A stretch of 64,000 bases of DNA from Plantactinospora sp. KBS50 (GCF_002285795.1 NZ_CP022961.1:1550001-1614000), one strand, 5' to 3'. Positions 18,575-27,567 are shown, numbered from the stretch's first letter. A program made the numbers and translations. Notes: a model not told the origin generated them from the sequence alone.

Positions 18575-18703
18575 TCGTTCGGGGGCCGCCGCCTCCCGTA
18601 CCGGTATCCGGCGCATGGCCGCTAGTCTGGTCGGGCGGGCCGCGTCGCGGCTCTGGTCGGACGGGCCGGCCACAGTGGCGACACATCGGGACCGGAGGGT
18701 CGC

Positions 18704-19687
18704 GTGGTACGCAGGGAGCTGGACCGACCCGCCGCCGAGCCCTGGCGCCGTCGGGTCCGTCGGGTCCGCCGGCAGATGCCGATGTGGCAGGAGATCCCGC
18801 TGCTGCTCGTGGTGGCGTTCTGCCTCGCCGTGCTCATCCGGACCTTCCTGCTCCAGGCGTTCTTCATCCCGTCCGGGTCGATGGAGCAGACCCTGCTGAT
18901 CGGCGACCGGGTGCTGGTCAACAAGATCGTGTACGACGTGCGCGATCCGGTGCGCGGCGAGGTCGTCGTGTTCCGCGGCACCGACAACTGGGCGCCCGAG
19001 GCGGCCAGCGAACCCACCCCCGGCTTCCTCGGACGGCTCGGGCGCACCCTCGGCGATCTGGTCGGGGTGAGCCGACCGGGCGAGAAGGACTTCATCAAGC
19101 GGGTCATCGCGCTGCCCGGTGACAAGGTGGCCTGCTGTGACGCCGACGGTCGGGTCACGGTCAACGGGCATTCGCTGGACGAGTCGGCGTACCTGTGGCA
19201 GGACTCGCCGCTGGACCTGCCGGCGAACCCGCAGGAGTGCCGGTCCCGGCAGTTCGACGAGGTCGTGGTGCCGCCCGGCCAGCTCTTCGTGATGGGTGAC
19301 CACCGGCTCGTCTCGCAGGACGCCCGGTGCCAGGGGCCGGTGCCGATCGCCAACGTGATCGGCCGGGCCTTCATCATCATCTGGCCGCACGAGCGCTGGG
19401 CCACCCTCCCGGTTCCGGCGACCTTCGCCGACGTACCGGACGCGCAGGCCGCGGCGGCGTTCGGACCGGTACCGGTCGCCGGTACGGCGCCGCCGGCCGG
19501 TACGCAACCGCCGGGCGGCGCGGACCCGGTCGCCGGTACGGCGCCGGCCGCCGGTGTGCCGCCGGTGGACCCGGGTGGGCGTACGGGCGCGTTGACCCCG
19601 ATCGTGCTGTCCCTGTTGCTCACCACCGTTTTCGGCGCGCGTGCCCGGCAACGTCCCACAACTCGACCACGTAGGCTCTTTCCGTGA
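18704..19687 (+). CDS. lepB: Signal peptidase I (first copy)
   Basis: Type I signal peptidase (327 aa), which cleaves Sec and Tat signal peptides at the outer membrane face. A basic N-terminus is followed by one membrane helix (about 31-52). Catalytic Ser59 lies in P-S-G-S-M-E and the Lys general base in I-K-R-V-I-A-L-P-G-D. The box E motif G-D-H-R is present, but reads G-D-H-R-L-V-S-Q-D. The C-terminus carries an Ala/Pro/Gly repeat-like stretch (V-A-G-T-A-P, about 265-300) and a second hydrophobic segment (T-P-I-V-L-S-L-L-L-T-T-V-F-G), so it may be anchored at both ends. It overlaps the second lepB by 4 nt. Confidence 0.93.
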   Translation: MVRRELDRPAAEPWRRRVRRVRRQMPMWQEIPLLLVVAFCLAVLIRTFLLQAFFIPSGSMEQTLLIGDRVLVNKIVYDVRDPVRGEVVVFRGTDNWAPEAASEPTPGFLGRLGRTLGDLVGVSRPGEKDFIKRVIALPGDKVACCDADGRVTVNGHSLDESAYLWQDSPLDLPANPQECRSRQFDEVVVPPGQLFVMGDHRLVSQDARCQGPVPIANVIGRAFIIIWPHERWATLPVPATFADVPDAQAAAAFGPVPVAGTAPPAGTQPPGGADPVAGTAPAAGVPPVDPGGRTGALTPIVLSLLLTTVFGARARQRPTTRPRRLFP

Positions 19688-20334
19688 TTGACGAGCAGAC
19701 CGACAAACCCAAGCCGCGCAGTTCGTTCTGGAAGGAACTGCCCATCCTGCTGGGCGTGGCCATCCTGGTGGCGGTCCTGGTCCGCGCCTTCGTGTTGCAG
19801 ACCTTCTACATCCCGTCCCAGTCGATGGAACACACGCTCGACGTCAATGACCGGGTGCTGGTCAACAAGCTCGTCTACGACTTCCGCTCGCCGCACCGCG
19901 GCGAGGTGATCGTCTTCGAGGCGCCGCCGGACTGGCGGAACACGCCCGAGGGCGAGGACTTCATCAAGCGGGTGATCGGGGTCGGCGGCGATCACATCGT
20001 CTGCTGCGACACCCAGCGTCGGATCACCGTCAACGGGCACCCGCTGGACGAGCCGTACATCTTCGCGAACGTGGACGGGCAGCACGACCCGGCGGCGGAC
20101 GAGGACTTCGACGTCACCGTGCCGGCCGGCCGGCTCTGGGTGATGGGTGACCACCGGTCGCAGTCGGGCGACTCGCTGGAGCACTGGGAGCAGTCCCAGG
20201 GCGACATCCAGGCCGCGACGATCACCGAGGACTCGGTCGTGGGCCGCGCCTTCACGGTGTTCTGGCCGTTCAGCCGGGCCAAGTGGCTGTCGGTGCCGTC
20301 GACCTTCGACTCGGTGCCCGGACCGACGGGTTGA
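19684..20334 (+). CDS. lepB: Signal peptidase I (second copy)
   Basis: Second type I signal peptidase (216 aa) directly coupled to the first (GTGA overlap). It has one N-terminal helix (about 20-42), the Ser site P-S-Q-S-M-E-H, the Lys site F-I-K-R-V-I-G-V-G-G-D and box E G-D-H-R-S-Q-S-G-D. It lacks the long C-terminal extension of copy one. Sequence divergence between the two is large, so the duplication is old. Streptomyces also has several clustered sip genes in this position. The two enzymes may divide preprotein substrates. Confidence 0.94.
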   Translation: MIDEQTDKPKPRSSFWKELPILLGVAILVAVLVRAFVLQTFYIPSQSMEHTLDVNDRVLVNKLVYDFRSPHRGEVIVFEAPPDWRNTPEGEDFIKRVIGVGGDHIVCCDTQRRITVNGHPLDEPYIFANVDGQHDPAADEDFDVTVPAGRLWVMGDHRSQSGDSLEHWEQSQGDIQAATITEDSVVGRAFTVFWPFSRAKWLSVPSTFDSVPGPTG

Positions 20335-20375
20335 CGGCGCTGTTCGACGTCGGTTCCCCGCCCTACGCTGTCCCG

Positions 20376-20915
20376 GTGACGACCTTCATTGATCGCCGTG
20401 CCGCCCGGGTGTTACTCGTCGACGACGTCGGTCGGATCCTGCTGCTGCACGGCTCCGACCCGGGCCGGGCCGGTTTCGACTACTGGTTCACCCCGGGCGG
20501 CGGGCTCGAACCGGGCGAGTCGATGGCCGCCGCCGCGGTGCGCGAGCTGGCCGAGGAGACCGGGCTGCGACTCGCGCCGGACGAACTGGGCGAGCCGGTC
20601 TGGCGGGAGGTGACGGAGTTTCCGTTCGACGGCCGCTGGTACCGGCAGGAGCAGGAGTTCTTCCTCGCCCGGGTGCCGTCGTGGACGCCGGACACGGCCG
20701 GATTCGACGAGATCGAGCGCATGTCCATCGACGCACTCCGCTGGTGGACCCCGGCCGAGTTGACCGGGACGACGGAGCGGATCTATCCGGCGGAGCTGGC
20801 TGCGGTGCTCGGCAGTGCGGTCGACGGTCTCGCGGTCGATGGCGGTCCTGCGGTGGACGGCGGTCCCGTGGTCGACGGTCGGGCGGTGGCCGCCGGGGGC
20901 GGCGAGGCATGCTGA
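20376..20915 (+). CDS. NUDIX hydrolase
   Basis: A 179-aa protein with a full NUDIX box: G-G-G-L-E-P-G-E-S-M, then R-E-L-A-E-E-T-G-L (about residues 47-70). It would hydrolyse a nucleoside diphosphate linked to another group; the substrate is not evident. GTG 20376 is used because the residues before it overlap lepB. After the fold ends (about 150), the tail is a low-complexity V-D-G-G-P-A/V repeat of about 30 residues. It overlaps rnhB by 7 nt. Confidence 0.9.
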   Translation: MTTFIDRRAARVLLVDDVGRILLLHGSDPGRAGFDYWFTPGGGLEPGESMAAAAVRELAEETGLRLAPDELGEPVWREVTEFPFDGRWYRQEQEFFLARVPSWTPDTAGFDEIERMSIDALRWWTPAELTGTTERIYPAELAAVLGSAVDGLAVDGGPAVDGGPVVDGRAVAAGGGEAC

Positions 20916-21721
20916 CGCCGCCGCGCACGGTCGTGCGCCGGGAGGCCGGCCTGTACGCGCTGGAGCAGGCCCTCCAGCGGCGCGGCTTCCGGCACGTGGC
21001 GGGCGCCGACGAGGCGGGCCGGGGTGCCTGCGCGGGGCCGCTGGTCGCGGCGGCGGCCATCCTGCCCGCGGGTCGGCGCGGCGAGATCGAGGGGCTGGCG
21101 GACTCGAAGCTGCTCACCAGCGCGGCCCGGGAGCGGGTCTACGACCTGGTGGTGCAGCGCGCCCTGGCCTACGCGGTGGTGGTGGTCCCGGCCGAGGAGG
21201 TGGACGGGCGCGGCCTGCACGTGTGCAACGTGTCGGCGCTGCGCCGGGCGCTGGCGTCGCTGTCCACCCGCCCCGACTACGTGCTGACCGACGGGTTCCG
21301 GGTCGACGGGCTGGGCACGCCCGGCCTGGCCGTCTGGAAGGGGGACCGGGTGGCGGCCTGCGTGGCGGCGGCCAGCGTGCTGGCCAAGGTCACCCGGGAC
21401 CGGATCATGGTGGAGCTGGACGCCAGCTTTCCGGACTACGGCTTCGCCGAGCACAAGGGCTACGTCACCGCCGAGCACAGCGCCGCGCTGGACCGGCACG
21501 GCCCGTGCGTCGAGCACCGGTTCTCGTACGTCAATGTGGCGGCCGTCTCGGGCCGGTCCGCCCGCCCGCCGAGGTCCCGCCGTCCGCTGCCCGAGCGCCC
21601 GGACGAGGCGGTGGAGCGCGGCGGCTCGCCAAGGGGTACCGTCGGCGTGGCGTTGGGCGACCAACCCCGGCCGCCGGTGTCGGTGGGGGAAGATGTGGCC
21701 ATGGAAGGCGGAGTGGGATGA
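20909..21721 (+). CDS. rnhB: Ribonuclease HII
   Basis: RNase HII (270 aa), which nicks RNA–DNA hybrids and at single ribonucleotides in DNA. The motif G-A-D-E-A-G-R-G-A-C-A-G-P-L carries the catalytic Asp-Glu pair; D-S-K-L-L-T, the T-D-G-F-R-V-D region and the S-V-L-A-K-V-T-R-D segment follow. The core ends near residue 205. The remaining 65 residues are basic and proline-rich, an extension not needed for the fold. ATG 20909 gives overlaps with both the NUDIX gene and the next gene (ATGA). Confidence 0.95.
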   Translation: MLTPPRTVVRREAGLYALEQALQRRGFRHVAGADEAGRGACAGPLVAAAAILPAGRRGEIEGLADSKLLTSAARERVYDLVVQRALAYAVVVVPAEEVDGRGLHVCNVSALRRALASLSTRPDYVLTDGFRVDGLGTPGLAVWKGDRVAACVAAASVLAKVTRDRIMVELDASFPDYGFAEHKGYVTAEHSAALDRHGPCVEHRFSYVNVAAVSGRSARPPRSRRPLPERPDEAVERGGSPRGTVGVALGDQPRPPVSVGEDVAMEGGVG

Positions 21722-22041
21722 GCGCGGAAGATCTCGAGAAGTACGAGACCGAGATGGAGCTGCAGCTCTACCGGGAGTATCGCGACATCGTCCGCCAGTT
21801 CTCCTACGTGGTGGAGACGGAACGGCGTTTCTACCTGGCCAACCAGGTCGATCTGCACGTGCGCAACTCCGACGGCGAGGTCTACTTCGAGGTCGAGATG
21901 CACGACGCCTGGGTGTGGGACATGTACCGCCCTGCCCGGTTTGTCAAAAATGTTCGGGTAATGACGTTTAAGGACGTCAACGTGGAGGAATTGGAAAAGC
22001 CGGACATCTCCCTTCCCACGGACTCGGGCTTCGGCAATTAG
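21718..22041 (+). CDS. DUF2469 conserved actinobacterial protein
   Basis: A 107-aa acidic protein (S-A-E-D-L-E-K-Y-E-T-E-M-E-L-Q-L) of the DUF2469 family, found almost only in actinobacteria and nearly always directly after rnhB (Rv2901c in M. tuberculosis). The sequence is highly conserved (Y-R-E-Y-R-D-I-V and V-E-M-H-D-A-W-V-W-D-M-Y-R-P). The function is unknown. It overlaps rnhB by 4 nt. Confidence 0.95.
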   Translation: MSAEDLEKYETEMELQLYREYRDIVRQFSYVVETERRFYLANQVDLHVRNSDGEVYFEVEMHDAWVWDMYRPARFVKNVRVMTFKDVNVEELEKPDISLPTDSGFGN

Positions 22042-22056
22042 TCCGAAACGCCGCGG

Positions 22057-23169
22057 CTAGTCGCCCGGCTCCGGCTCCGGTAGCACCGCCACGTTCACCC
22101 GCTGGACCAGGTTGTTGGCGAACCCACCGCGGTTCCACGCCTGCTCCACCGGCTGCGTGCGACCGCTGGCATCCACCGCCCGCGCCGACAGCACGTACCG
22201 GCCCGGGCGCGCCGTCCACGCGTACCGCCAGCGACGCCACGCCCACGGGCCGGCCGGCGCCGGTTCGAGTTCGGCCGGCGACCAGGTCGCGCCGCCGTCG
22301 GTCGTCACCTCCACCCGCACCACCGGGGCGTGGCCGGACCAGGCCCGGCCGTCCACAGTGCACGGGCCGGGGCGCAGCACCCGCCCACGGGACATGAAAT
22401 CGGGAAATCCGGGCGGCCGCACCAGGGCCCGCGGCTCGATCCGGGTGACCGGCACGCCGGCCTCGTCGGGCCGCTGCCGCAGCCGGTACGCCACGGCGTT
22501 CTGGTAGCCGTCGAACTCCCTGTTGAGCACCGTGATCCGGGTCAGCCACTTCACACTGGCCATGCCGTACCAGCCCGGCACCACCAGCCGCAGCGGCGCA
22601 CCGTGCTGCGGCAGCAGGGGAGCACCGTTCATCTCGTACGCCAGCAGCGGGCCGTCCTCCACCGCGGCGGCCAGCGGCAGCGCCCGGCGGTAGTCCTGCT
22701 CGATCCCGCGCTCCACCCCGTGATCGGCGCCGGTGAACACCACATCGACCGCGTCCGCGGCCAGGCCCGCCTCGCGCAGCAGCGGCGCCAGCGGGGTACC
22801 CGTCCACTCGGCGGTGCCGACCGCCTCCACCAGCCAGGGCTGGCTCACCGGACGGGGATCGAGCAGGGCGCGGCCGTTTCCGGCGCACTCCATCGTGACC
22901 CGGTGGGTGACCCGAGGCCGGTCCCGGAGATCCGCGAGGTCCAGCGTCAACGGCCGCTCGACCCGGCCGTCCAGCACGAGCCGGTGACCGGCGGGGTCGA
23001 GGTCCGGGATGTCGTAGTGGATCAACAGGTAGTGCAGCCCGGCCGGCGTGACGTCGTACCGCAGCGCCTCCAGCGGCAGGGCGTGGTTGCGGCCGGCCAG
23101 CCGCAGTTCCTCGGCGCTGATCCCCTCGCCGGGGTCGGCCACCCGAGCCGGCGCGCTCACCTCGTTCAC
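22057..23169 (-). CDS. Molybdopterin-dependent oxidoreductase (sulfite oxidase family)
   Basis: A 370-aa protein with the sulfite-oxidase molybdopterin domain. The Mo-ligating Cys is at about residue 95 in T-M-E-C-A-G-N-G-R, and W-Y-G-M-A-S-V-K-W-L-T-R-I is the typical downstream motif. A C-terminal Mo-co dimerisation domain (about 265-365) includes V-T-T-D-G-G-A-T-W. GTG 23169 is preferred because GGAGG lies 7 nt upstream; an ATG at 23238 lacks one. No signal peptide or heme domain is visible, so it looks cytoplasmic and needs another electron acceptor. It converges on DUF2469. Confidence 0.9.
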   Translation of the reverse strand: MNEVSAPARVADPGEGISAEELRLAGRNHALPLEALRYDVTPAGLHYLLIHYDIPDLDPAGHRLVLDGRVERPLTLDLADLRDRPRVTHRVTMECAGNGRALLDPRPVSQPWLVEAVGTAEWTGTPLAPLLREAGLAADAVDVVFTGADHGVERGIEQDYRRALPLAAAVEDGPLLAYEMNGAPLLPQHGAPLRLVVPGWYGMASVKWLTRITVLNREFDGYQNAVAYRLRQRPDEAGVPVTRIEPRALVRPPGFPDFMSRGRVLRPGPCTVDGRAWSGHAPVVRVEVTTDGGATWSPAELEPAPAGPWAWRRWRYAWTARPGRYVLSARAVDASGRTQPVEQAWNRGGFANNLVQRVNVAVLPEPEPGD

Positions 23170-23344
23170 CGCGTGTCCTCCGGTCCTGCCCGATTGTGCC
23201 GTTGCCGTTGCCGTTGCCGGGGTGGGCGGCCATAGCACAACCGGCGGCCCGGCGGGCGTTGTCCACAGCCTGCCCGCTCATCCACAGCCGGGGCAAGCTG
23301 CCCTTGTCCGGCCGCCGCAGGCTGGCCAGGCTGGCGGTGTGCTG

Positions 23345-23926
23345 ATGGGATCGGGACTTCTGGCCGCCGCGGCGACCCTGCTCGCCCTGGTCGGTGCGGC
23401 ACCGCCGGTCGGTCCGGTGGCGCCGGCCGGTGTTCCGGGAGCGGCGGTCGGGGTCCGGGGAGCGGCGGTCGGGGTCCCGGCGGCGGGGCGGCGGCTCGTG
23501 CCCGAGGCGACCGGGGCGGCCGGATTCCGCTGGCCCGTGGACGGCGCGCCGCTCGTCACGCGCCGCTTCGACCCGCCGCCGCGGCCCTGGCAGCCGGGAC
23601 ACCGTGGAGTGGACCTTGCGGTGGCGCCGGGAGCGGTGATCCGGTCGGCCGGCCCCGGCACGGTGGCCTTCGCGGGTCAGGTCGCCGGGCGTCCCGTGCT
23701 GACCGTTCGGCACGGCGACGGGCTGCGCACCACGTACGAGCCGGTGGACCCGCTGGTGCGGCCCGGCGACGACGTACCGGCCGGCGCACCGATCGGGCGG
23801 CTCCGGCCCGGCCACCCCGGCTGCGCGCGGGCGGCCTGCCTGCACTGGGGGTTACGCCGCGGCGACACGTACCTGGACCCGCTGAGCCTGCTCGGGCTCG
23901 GCCGGGTGCGGCTGCTGCCGACCTGA
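23345..23926 (+). CDS. M23 family metallopeptidase (secreted)
   Basis: LytM/peptidase-M23 protein (193 aa) likely acting on cell-wall cross-bridges. The N-terminus from ATG 23345 is a signal peptide or anchor (G-L-L-A-A-A-A-T-L-L-A-L-V), followed by a G-V-x-G-A-A-V repeat linker. The Zn site reads G-H-R-G-V-D-L-A (first His and Asp) and C-L-H-W-G (third His). GTG 23339, two codons earlier, is an alternative start. An M23 gene in this neighbourhood is common in actinobacteria, usually close to rpsB. Confidence 0.87.
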   Translation: MGSGLLAAAATLLALVGAAPPVGPVAPAGVPGAAVGVRGAAVGVPAAGRRLVPEATGAAGFRWPVDGAPLVTRRFDPPPRPWQPGHRGVDLAVAPGAVIRSAGPGTVAFAGQVAGRPVLTVRHGDGLRTTYEPVDPLVRPGDDVPAGAPIGRLRPGHPGCARAACLHWGLRRGDTYLDPLSLLGLGRVRLLPT

Positions 23927-23943
23927 CCGCGGATGGGTCGGGA

Positions 23944-25140
23944 TCAGCGCGGGCCAGACCGGGCGAGCAGCGCCGGCAGGCGCTCGGCGAGCTGCTCGTA
24001 CTCCTCGGCCCGGTTGTAGACCTGGGCGCTGATCCGCAGGTAGCCCCGCCCGTTTCGGGCGTTCATCGCCACCTCGGCGGAGAGTTCGTCGGCGATCCGC
24101 TGGCGCAGCGCCCGGGCCTCCTCGACCGTGCCGGCCAGTCCGGGCGGCAGCGGCAGGACCCGCATGGCGACCGCCGGACCGCCGGGCTGGGGCAGGTCGC
24201 CCGGATCCAGCCCGAGCGCGGCGCCGATCACCTGTTGCCCGTAGACGGCCAGCGCCTCGTTGTGGCCGCGGACCGCGTCCAGGCCGAGGGTGCGCAGCGT
24301 GAACAGGCCGGTGGGCGCGGCGAGCCACGGGGTGTAGTCGAGGGTGGACTGGTATTCCACGTTGAGCGGGAAGCCGGACGCCTGTTCCCAGGAGACCGCC
24401 AGCGGTTCGATCCGGGACCGCCACCGGGGCGCCACGGCCAGCAGCGCCGTGCCCCGCGGCGCGAGGGCCCACTTGTGCAGGTTGCCGACCCAGAAGTCGG
24501 CGCCGATGTCCCGGACGGCGACCGGGAGCATCCCCGGCACGTGCGCGGCGTCCACCAGCACCGGAACGCCCTGATCCCGGGCCGCCGCGGCGATCGCCGC
24601 GGCGGGGAACAGCCGGACGGTCGCGGAGCTGAGCTGGTCGGTGATCAGCAGCCGGGTCCGCCCGGGTCGCAGCCCGGAGCGGACGATGGCGACCAGTTCG
24701 TCGTCGGTCGCACCCAGCGGGATCGCGAGGGTGCGCAACACCGCTCCGGTACGGCGGGTTTCGCGCTCCACCGCCAAGCGCACCGCACCGTACCCGTGGT
24801 CGGTCAGCACGATCTCGTCCCCGGCGCGCAGGTCCAGCGACTGGAGCACCAGCGCCGTACCCAGGGTGGCGTTGCCGACCAGGGCCGCTCCGTCCGGCTC
24901 GGCGCCGAGGAAGGTCGCCAGGTGCCGGCGGGTGTACTCGATCCGGTCCGCCAGCCCGCGGGCGAAGAAGCGGAGCGGGTTGGCCTCCATCTCGTCCCGT
25001 AGCCGCTGCTGGACGCGTTGCACGCCGAGCGGCACCGCGCCGAACGAGCCGTGGTTCAGGTGCGCCACCGCCGGGTCGAGGGAGAACAACAGCCGGGCGC
25101 CGGGCATCGGCGCGGGTGGCCGGGCCGCTACCGTCGTCAC
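23944..25140 (-). CDS. Class V aminotransferase (isopenicillin N epimerase-like)
   Basis: A 398-aa PLP-dependent enzyme. The N-terminus L-N-H-G-S-F-G-A-V-P and the PLP Lys in G-N-L-H-K-W-A-L-A-P-R-G are the marks of the class V/isopenicillin N epimerase-like group. V-L-V-D-A-A-H-V-P-G carries the Asp contacting the PLP pyridine nitrogen. The substrate is unknown and no beta-lactam genes are nearby. It ends 17 nt from the convergent M23 gene. Confidence 0.9.
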   Translation of the reverse strand: MTTVAARPPAPMPGARLLFSLDPAVAHLNHGSFGAVPLGVQRVQQRLRDEMEANPLRFFARGLADRIEYTRRHLATFLGAEPDGAALVGNATLGTALVLQSLDLRAGDEIVLTDHGYGAVRLAVERETRRTGAVLRTLAIPLGATDDELVAIVRSGLRPGRTRLLITDQLSSATVRLFPAAAIAAAARDQGVPVLVDAAHVPGMLPVAVRDIGADFWVGNLHKWALAPRGTALLAVAPRWRSRIEPLAVSWEQASGFPLNVEYQSTLDYTPWLAAPTGLFTLRTLGLDAVRGHNEALAVYGQQVIGAALGLDPGDLPQPGGPAVAMRVLPLPPGLAGTVEEARALRQRIADELSAEVAMNARNGRGYLRISAQVYNRAEEYEQLAERLPALLARSGPR

Positions 25141-25242
25141 CTGCCAGATCGTAGCGGTCCGGTGATCCGCGCTCGCGTTTCCCGCCGGTTCCTCACCCGC
25201 CCGGGCCGCACCGACCCGGCCTGGCCAAGGCCGCGCGGGTCC

Positions 25243-25368
25243 CGCCCGCCCGGCGGGTCTCGCCTGCCGAGCGGAACACGCCTGCCCGGCGGGTCTTGCC
25301 TGCCGAGCGGAACACGCCTGCCCGGCGGGTCTTGCCTGCCGAGCGGAACACGCCTGCCGAGCGGGATT
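25243..25368. repeat. 36-bp minisatellite between the aminotransferase and xerC
   Basis: A half copy (25243-25260) is followed by three 36-bp units at 25261, 25297 and 25333; the third diverges in its last 10 bases. The unit contains GCCTGCC, GAGCGGAACAC and GGCGGGTCT. There are no spacers between copies. It fills about half of the 264-nt gap between the aminotransferase start and the xerC stop. Confidence 0.92.
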
Positions 25369-25404
25369 CGTCGGCCGGGCCGGGCTCGGCGGCGCGACCG
25401 TCGG

Positions 25405-26358
25405 TCAGGCCCGTGGATGCGCCTGCCGGTACGCGGCACGCAGCCGGTCGACCGAGACGTGCGTGTAGATCTGGGTGCTGGACAGCGAGGAGTGGCCCAG
25501 CAGTTCCTGCACGGCCCGCAGGTCGGCGCCGCCCTCCAGCAGGTGCGTGGCCGCCGAGTGCCGCAACCCGTGCGGGGTCGTCTTCGGCAGGCCGGCCGCG
25601 GCCGCGTACGCGCCGACCGTGCGGCGGGCCACGGTCGGCTGGAGCCGGCCGCCCCGCGCCCCGAGCAGCAGGGCGTCCCCGCTTTCCGGGCCGGCCAGCA
25701 CCGGCCGACCCAGCCGGAGCCAGCCGTCCAACGCCCGCTGCGCGGGAACGCCGTACGGCACGGACCGTTCCCGGTTTCCCTTGCCCAGCACCCGCACCAC
25801 CCGGCGCCCCTGGTCCACGTCTGCGGTGTCGAGGCCGCAGAGTTCGCTGATCCGGACGCCGGTCGCGTAGAGCAGTTCGAGCATCAGCCGGTCGCGCAGC
25901 AGCACCGGCGCGTGTTCCGGGTCCGGGGTGCCGGTCCCGTCCGGCGTCTCGACGAGGCGGTCGGCCTGGTCGGCGCGCAGCACGGTGGGCAGTTCCCGGT
26001 GCGCGCGGGGACTGGCCAGCGACGCGCCCACGTCGCAGCCGAGCAGCCCGGCCCGGTGCGCCCAGCCGGTGAAGGTCCGGGCGGCGGCGGCCCGGCGGGC
26101 CAGCGAGGTCCGGGCCGCCCCGGTGGTGCGCAGCCGGGCCAGCCAACTGCGCAACACCGCGAGGTCCAGCTCGCCGGGGGAGCCGCAGCCCATCCGGACC
26201 GCGTGGTCGAGCAGCGAGACGACGTCGCCGACGTACGCCCGGATGGTGTGCCCGGAGCGGTTGTCCACCCGGGACAGCTGCCGGGCGAACTCGTCCACGG
26301 CCTCGCGCATCGCCGACGGCAGGGCCTCGTGCAGCGTTCGGGTGCTGCGGCGCGTCAT
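25405..26358 (-). CDS. xerC: Tyrosine recombinase XerC
   Basis: Site-specific recombinase (317 aa) that resolves chromosome dimers. The N-terminal SAM-like core-binding domain spans about 17-110. The catalytic domain has Arg in A-T-G-V-R-I-S-E-L, Lys in G-K-G-N-R-E-R, H-x-x-R in H-G-L-R-H-S, a second His in L-G-H-S-S-L and the Tyr nucleophile in I-Y-T-H-V. It lies 27 nt after the dprA stop in a minus-strand run with dprA-yifB-yraN, as in mycobacteria, so it is the housekeeping enzyme rather than a phage integrase. Confidence 0.94.
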   Translation of the reverse strand: MTRRSTRTLHEALPSAMREAVDEFARQLSRVDNRSGHTIRAYVGDVVSLLDHAVRMGCGSPGELDLAVLRSWLARLRTTGAARTSLARRAAAARTFTGWAHRAGLLGCDVGASLASPRAHRELPTVLRADQADRLVETPDGTGTPDPEHAPVLLRDRLMLELLYATGVRISELCGLDTADVDQGRRVVRVLGKGNRERSVPYGVPAQRALDGWLRLGRPVLAGPESGDALLLGARGGRLQPTVARRTVGAYAAAAGLPKTTPHGLRHSAATHLLEGGADLRAVQELLGHSSLSSTQIYTHVSVDRLRAAYRQAHPRA

Positions 26359-26385
26359 CCTGTTGACCGTCCGGGCCGGAACCGG

Positions 26386-27567
26386 TCACGTCAAGTCGGC
26401 GCGCCGGGGCCGTCGCGGTGCGAGCGCGTACCCGGCGTCGGTGCGGACCAGCAGCCCGAGATCCTCCAGCAGCGGCACCTTGCGCAGCACCGTCCGCAGG
26501 TCGACGCCGGCGCGGGCGGCGAGCTGCTCGACGTCCAGCGCACCGCGGAGCGGAACGGCCTCCAGCAGCAGCGCCGCCTCGTCGTCCAGCCGGTCGCGCG
26601 GATCGTCCGGTCCGCGCGGCACCGGCGCGAGGTCTTCACCGATCCGGCCCACCTCTTCGAGGATGTGCGGCACTCCGGCGACCAGCCGACTCTCCGGATA
26701 CTTGCGGAGCAGTTCGTGCGCGCCGACCGACATGGCGGAGGTCACCGGCCCGGGTACGACCATGGCCGTGCGGCCCAGCGCCAGCGCCCGACCGAGGGTC
26801 TGGGTGGCGCCACTGCGCGCGGCGGCCTCGACCAGCACGCTGCCGACCGTAGCGGCGGCGATCACCCGGTTGCGGGTGAGAAACCGCGGTCGCAGCGGCG
26901 CCGCGCCGGGCGGCCACTCGCTGACCAGCAGGCCACCCTCGGCGATCCGGTCGAACAGCGCGGTGTTGCCGACCGGGTAGGGACGGTCCACCCCGCAGGC
27001 CAGCACCGCCACCGTCGGCCCGCCGGCCCCGAGCGCCCCGCGGTGAGCGTCCGCGTCGATGCCGAACGCCCCGCCCGAGACCACCGTCCAGCCCCGCTCG
27101 GCCAGCCCGCAGCCGATCTCCGCCGCCACGTGACTGCCGTACGGCGTGGCGGCGCGCGATCCCACCACCGCGACCGAACGGTCCAGCACGTCGTGCAGCG
27201 GCCAGCCGCCGCGCAGCCAGAGGCACAGCGGCGGCGCCAGTTCCCGGTCGACCCGGCGTTGCGCCGGCCGACCCCACAGCCGTTCCAGATCGGCCAGCCG
27301 GGGCGGCCAGTCCGGGTCCTCGGGGGTGACCAGCCGCGCGCCCAGCCGTACCGTGTGCTCGGCCGCGGCCTCGGCGGCCGCCCGCGGATCGCCGGCCGCC
27401 AGCCGGGCCGCGACCGAGGCGCGTAGGGCCGGATCGGCGACCTCCCCGGCCAGCAACCGTTCCAGCGCGGCGAGCGGACCATGCCGTCGCACCAACCAGT
27501 AGACCGTCCAGGTGCCGGGCTCGGCCAACCAGCCGAGCGCGATCCGGGCCAGCGCCGTGGGCGTCAT
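26386..27567 (-). CDS. dprA: DNA-processing protein DprA
   Basis: DprA/Smf protein (393 aa), which loads RecA on incoming single-stranded DNA. The Rossmann-type core has S-V-A-V-V-G-S-R-A-A-T-P-Y-G and S-G-G-A-F-G-I-D-A-D-A-H-R. The C-terminal winged helix (about 325-385) is present. ATG 27567 overlaps the yifB stop (ATGA), which fixes the start; the frame remains open far upstream but those residues lie inside yifB. Confidence 0.95.
   Translation of the reverse strand: MTPTALARIALGWLAEPGTWTVYWLVRRHGPLAALERLLAGEVADPALRASVAARLAAGDPRAAAEAAAEHTVRLGARLVTPEDPDWPPRLADLERLWGRPAQRRVDRELAPPLCLWLRGGWPLHDVLDRSVAVVGSRAATPYGSHVAAEIGCGLAERGWTVVSGGAFGIDADAHRGALGAGGPTVAVLACGVDRPYPVGNTALFDRIAEGGLLVSEWPPGAAPLRPRFLTRNRVIAAATVGSVLVEAAARSGATQTLGRALALGRTAMVVPGPVTSAMSVGAHELLRKYPESRLVAGVPHILEEVGRIGEDLAPVPRGPDDPRDRLDDEAALLLEAVPLRGALDVEQLAARAGVDLRTVLRKVPLLEDLGLLVRTDAGYALAPRRPRRADLT

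Noticed and set aside
18704-20334. Tandem lepB as an assembly duplication
   Set aside because: The two copies differ strongly in sequence and length, so they are real paralogues.
25243-25368. CRISPR-like array
   Set aside because: The 36-bp units are directly adjacent with no spacers and no cas genes are present.
25405-26358. Tyrosine recombinase as a phage or island integrase
   Set aside because: Its place in yraN-comM-dprA-xerC and its complete XerC features mark it as the housekeeping enzyme; no attachment sites are visible.
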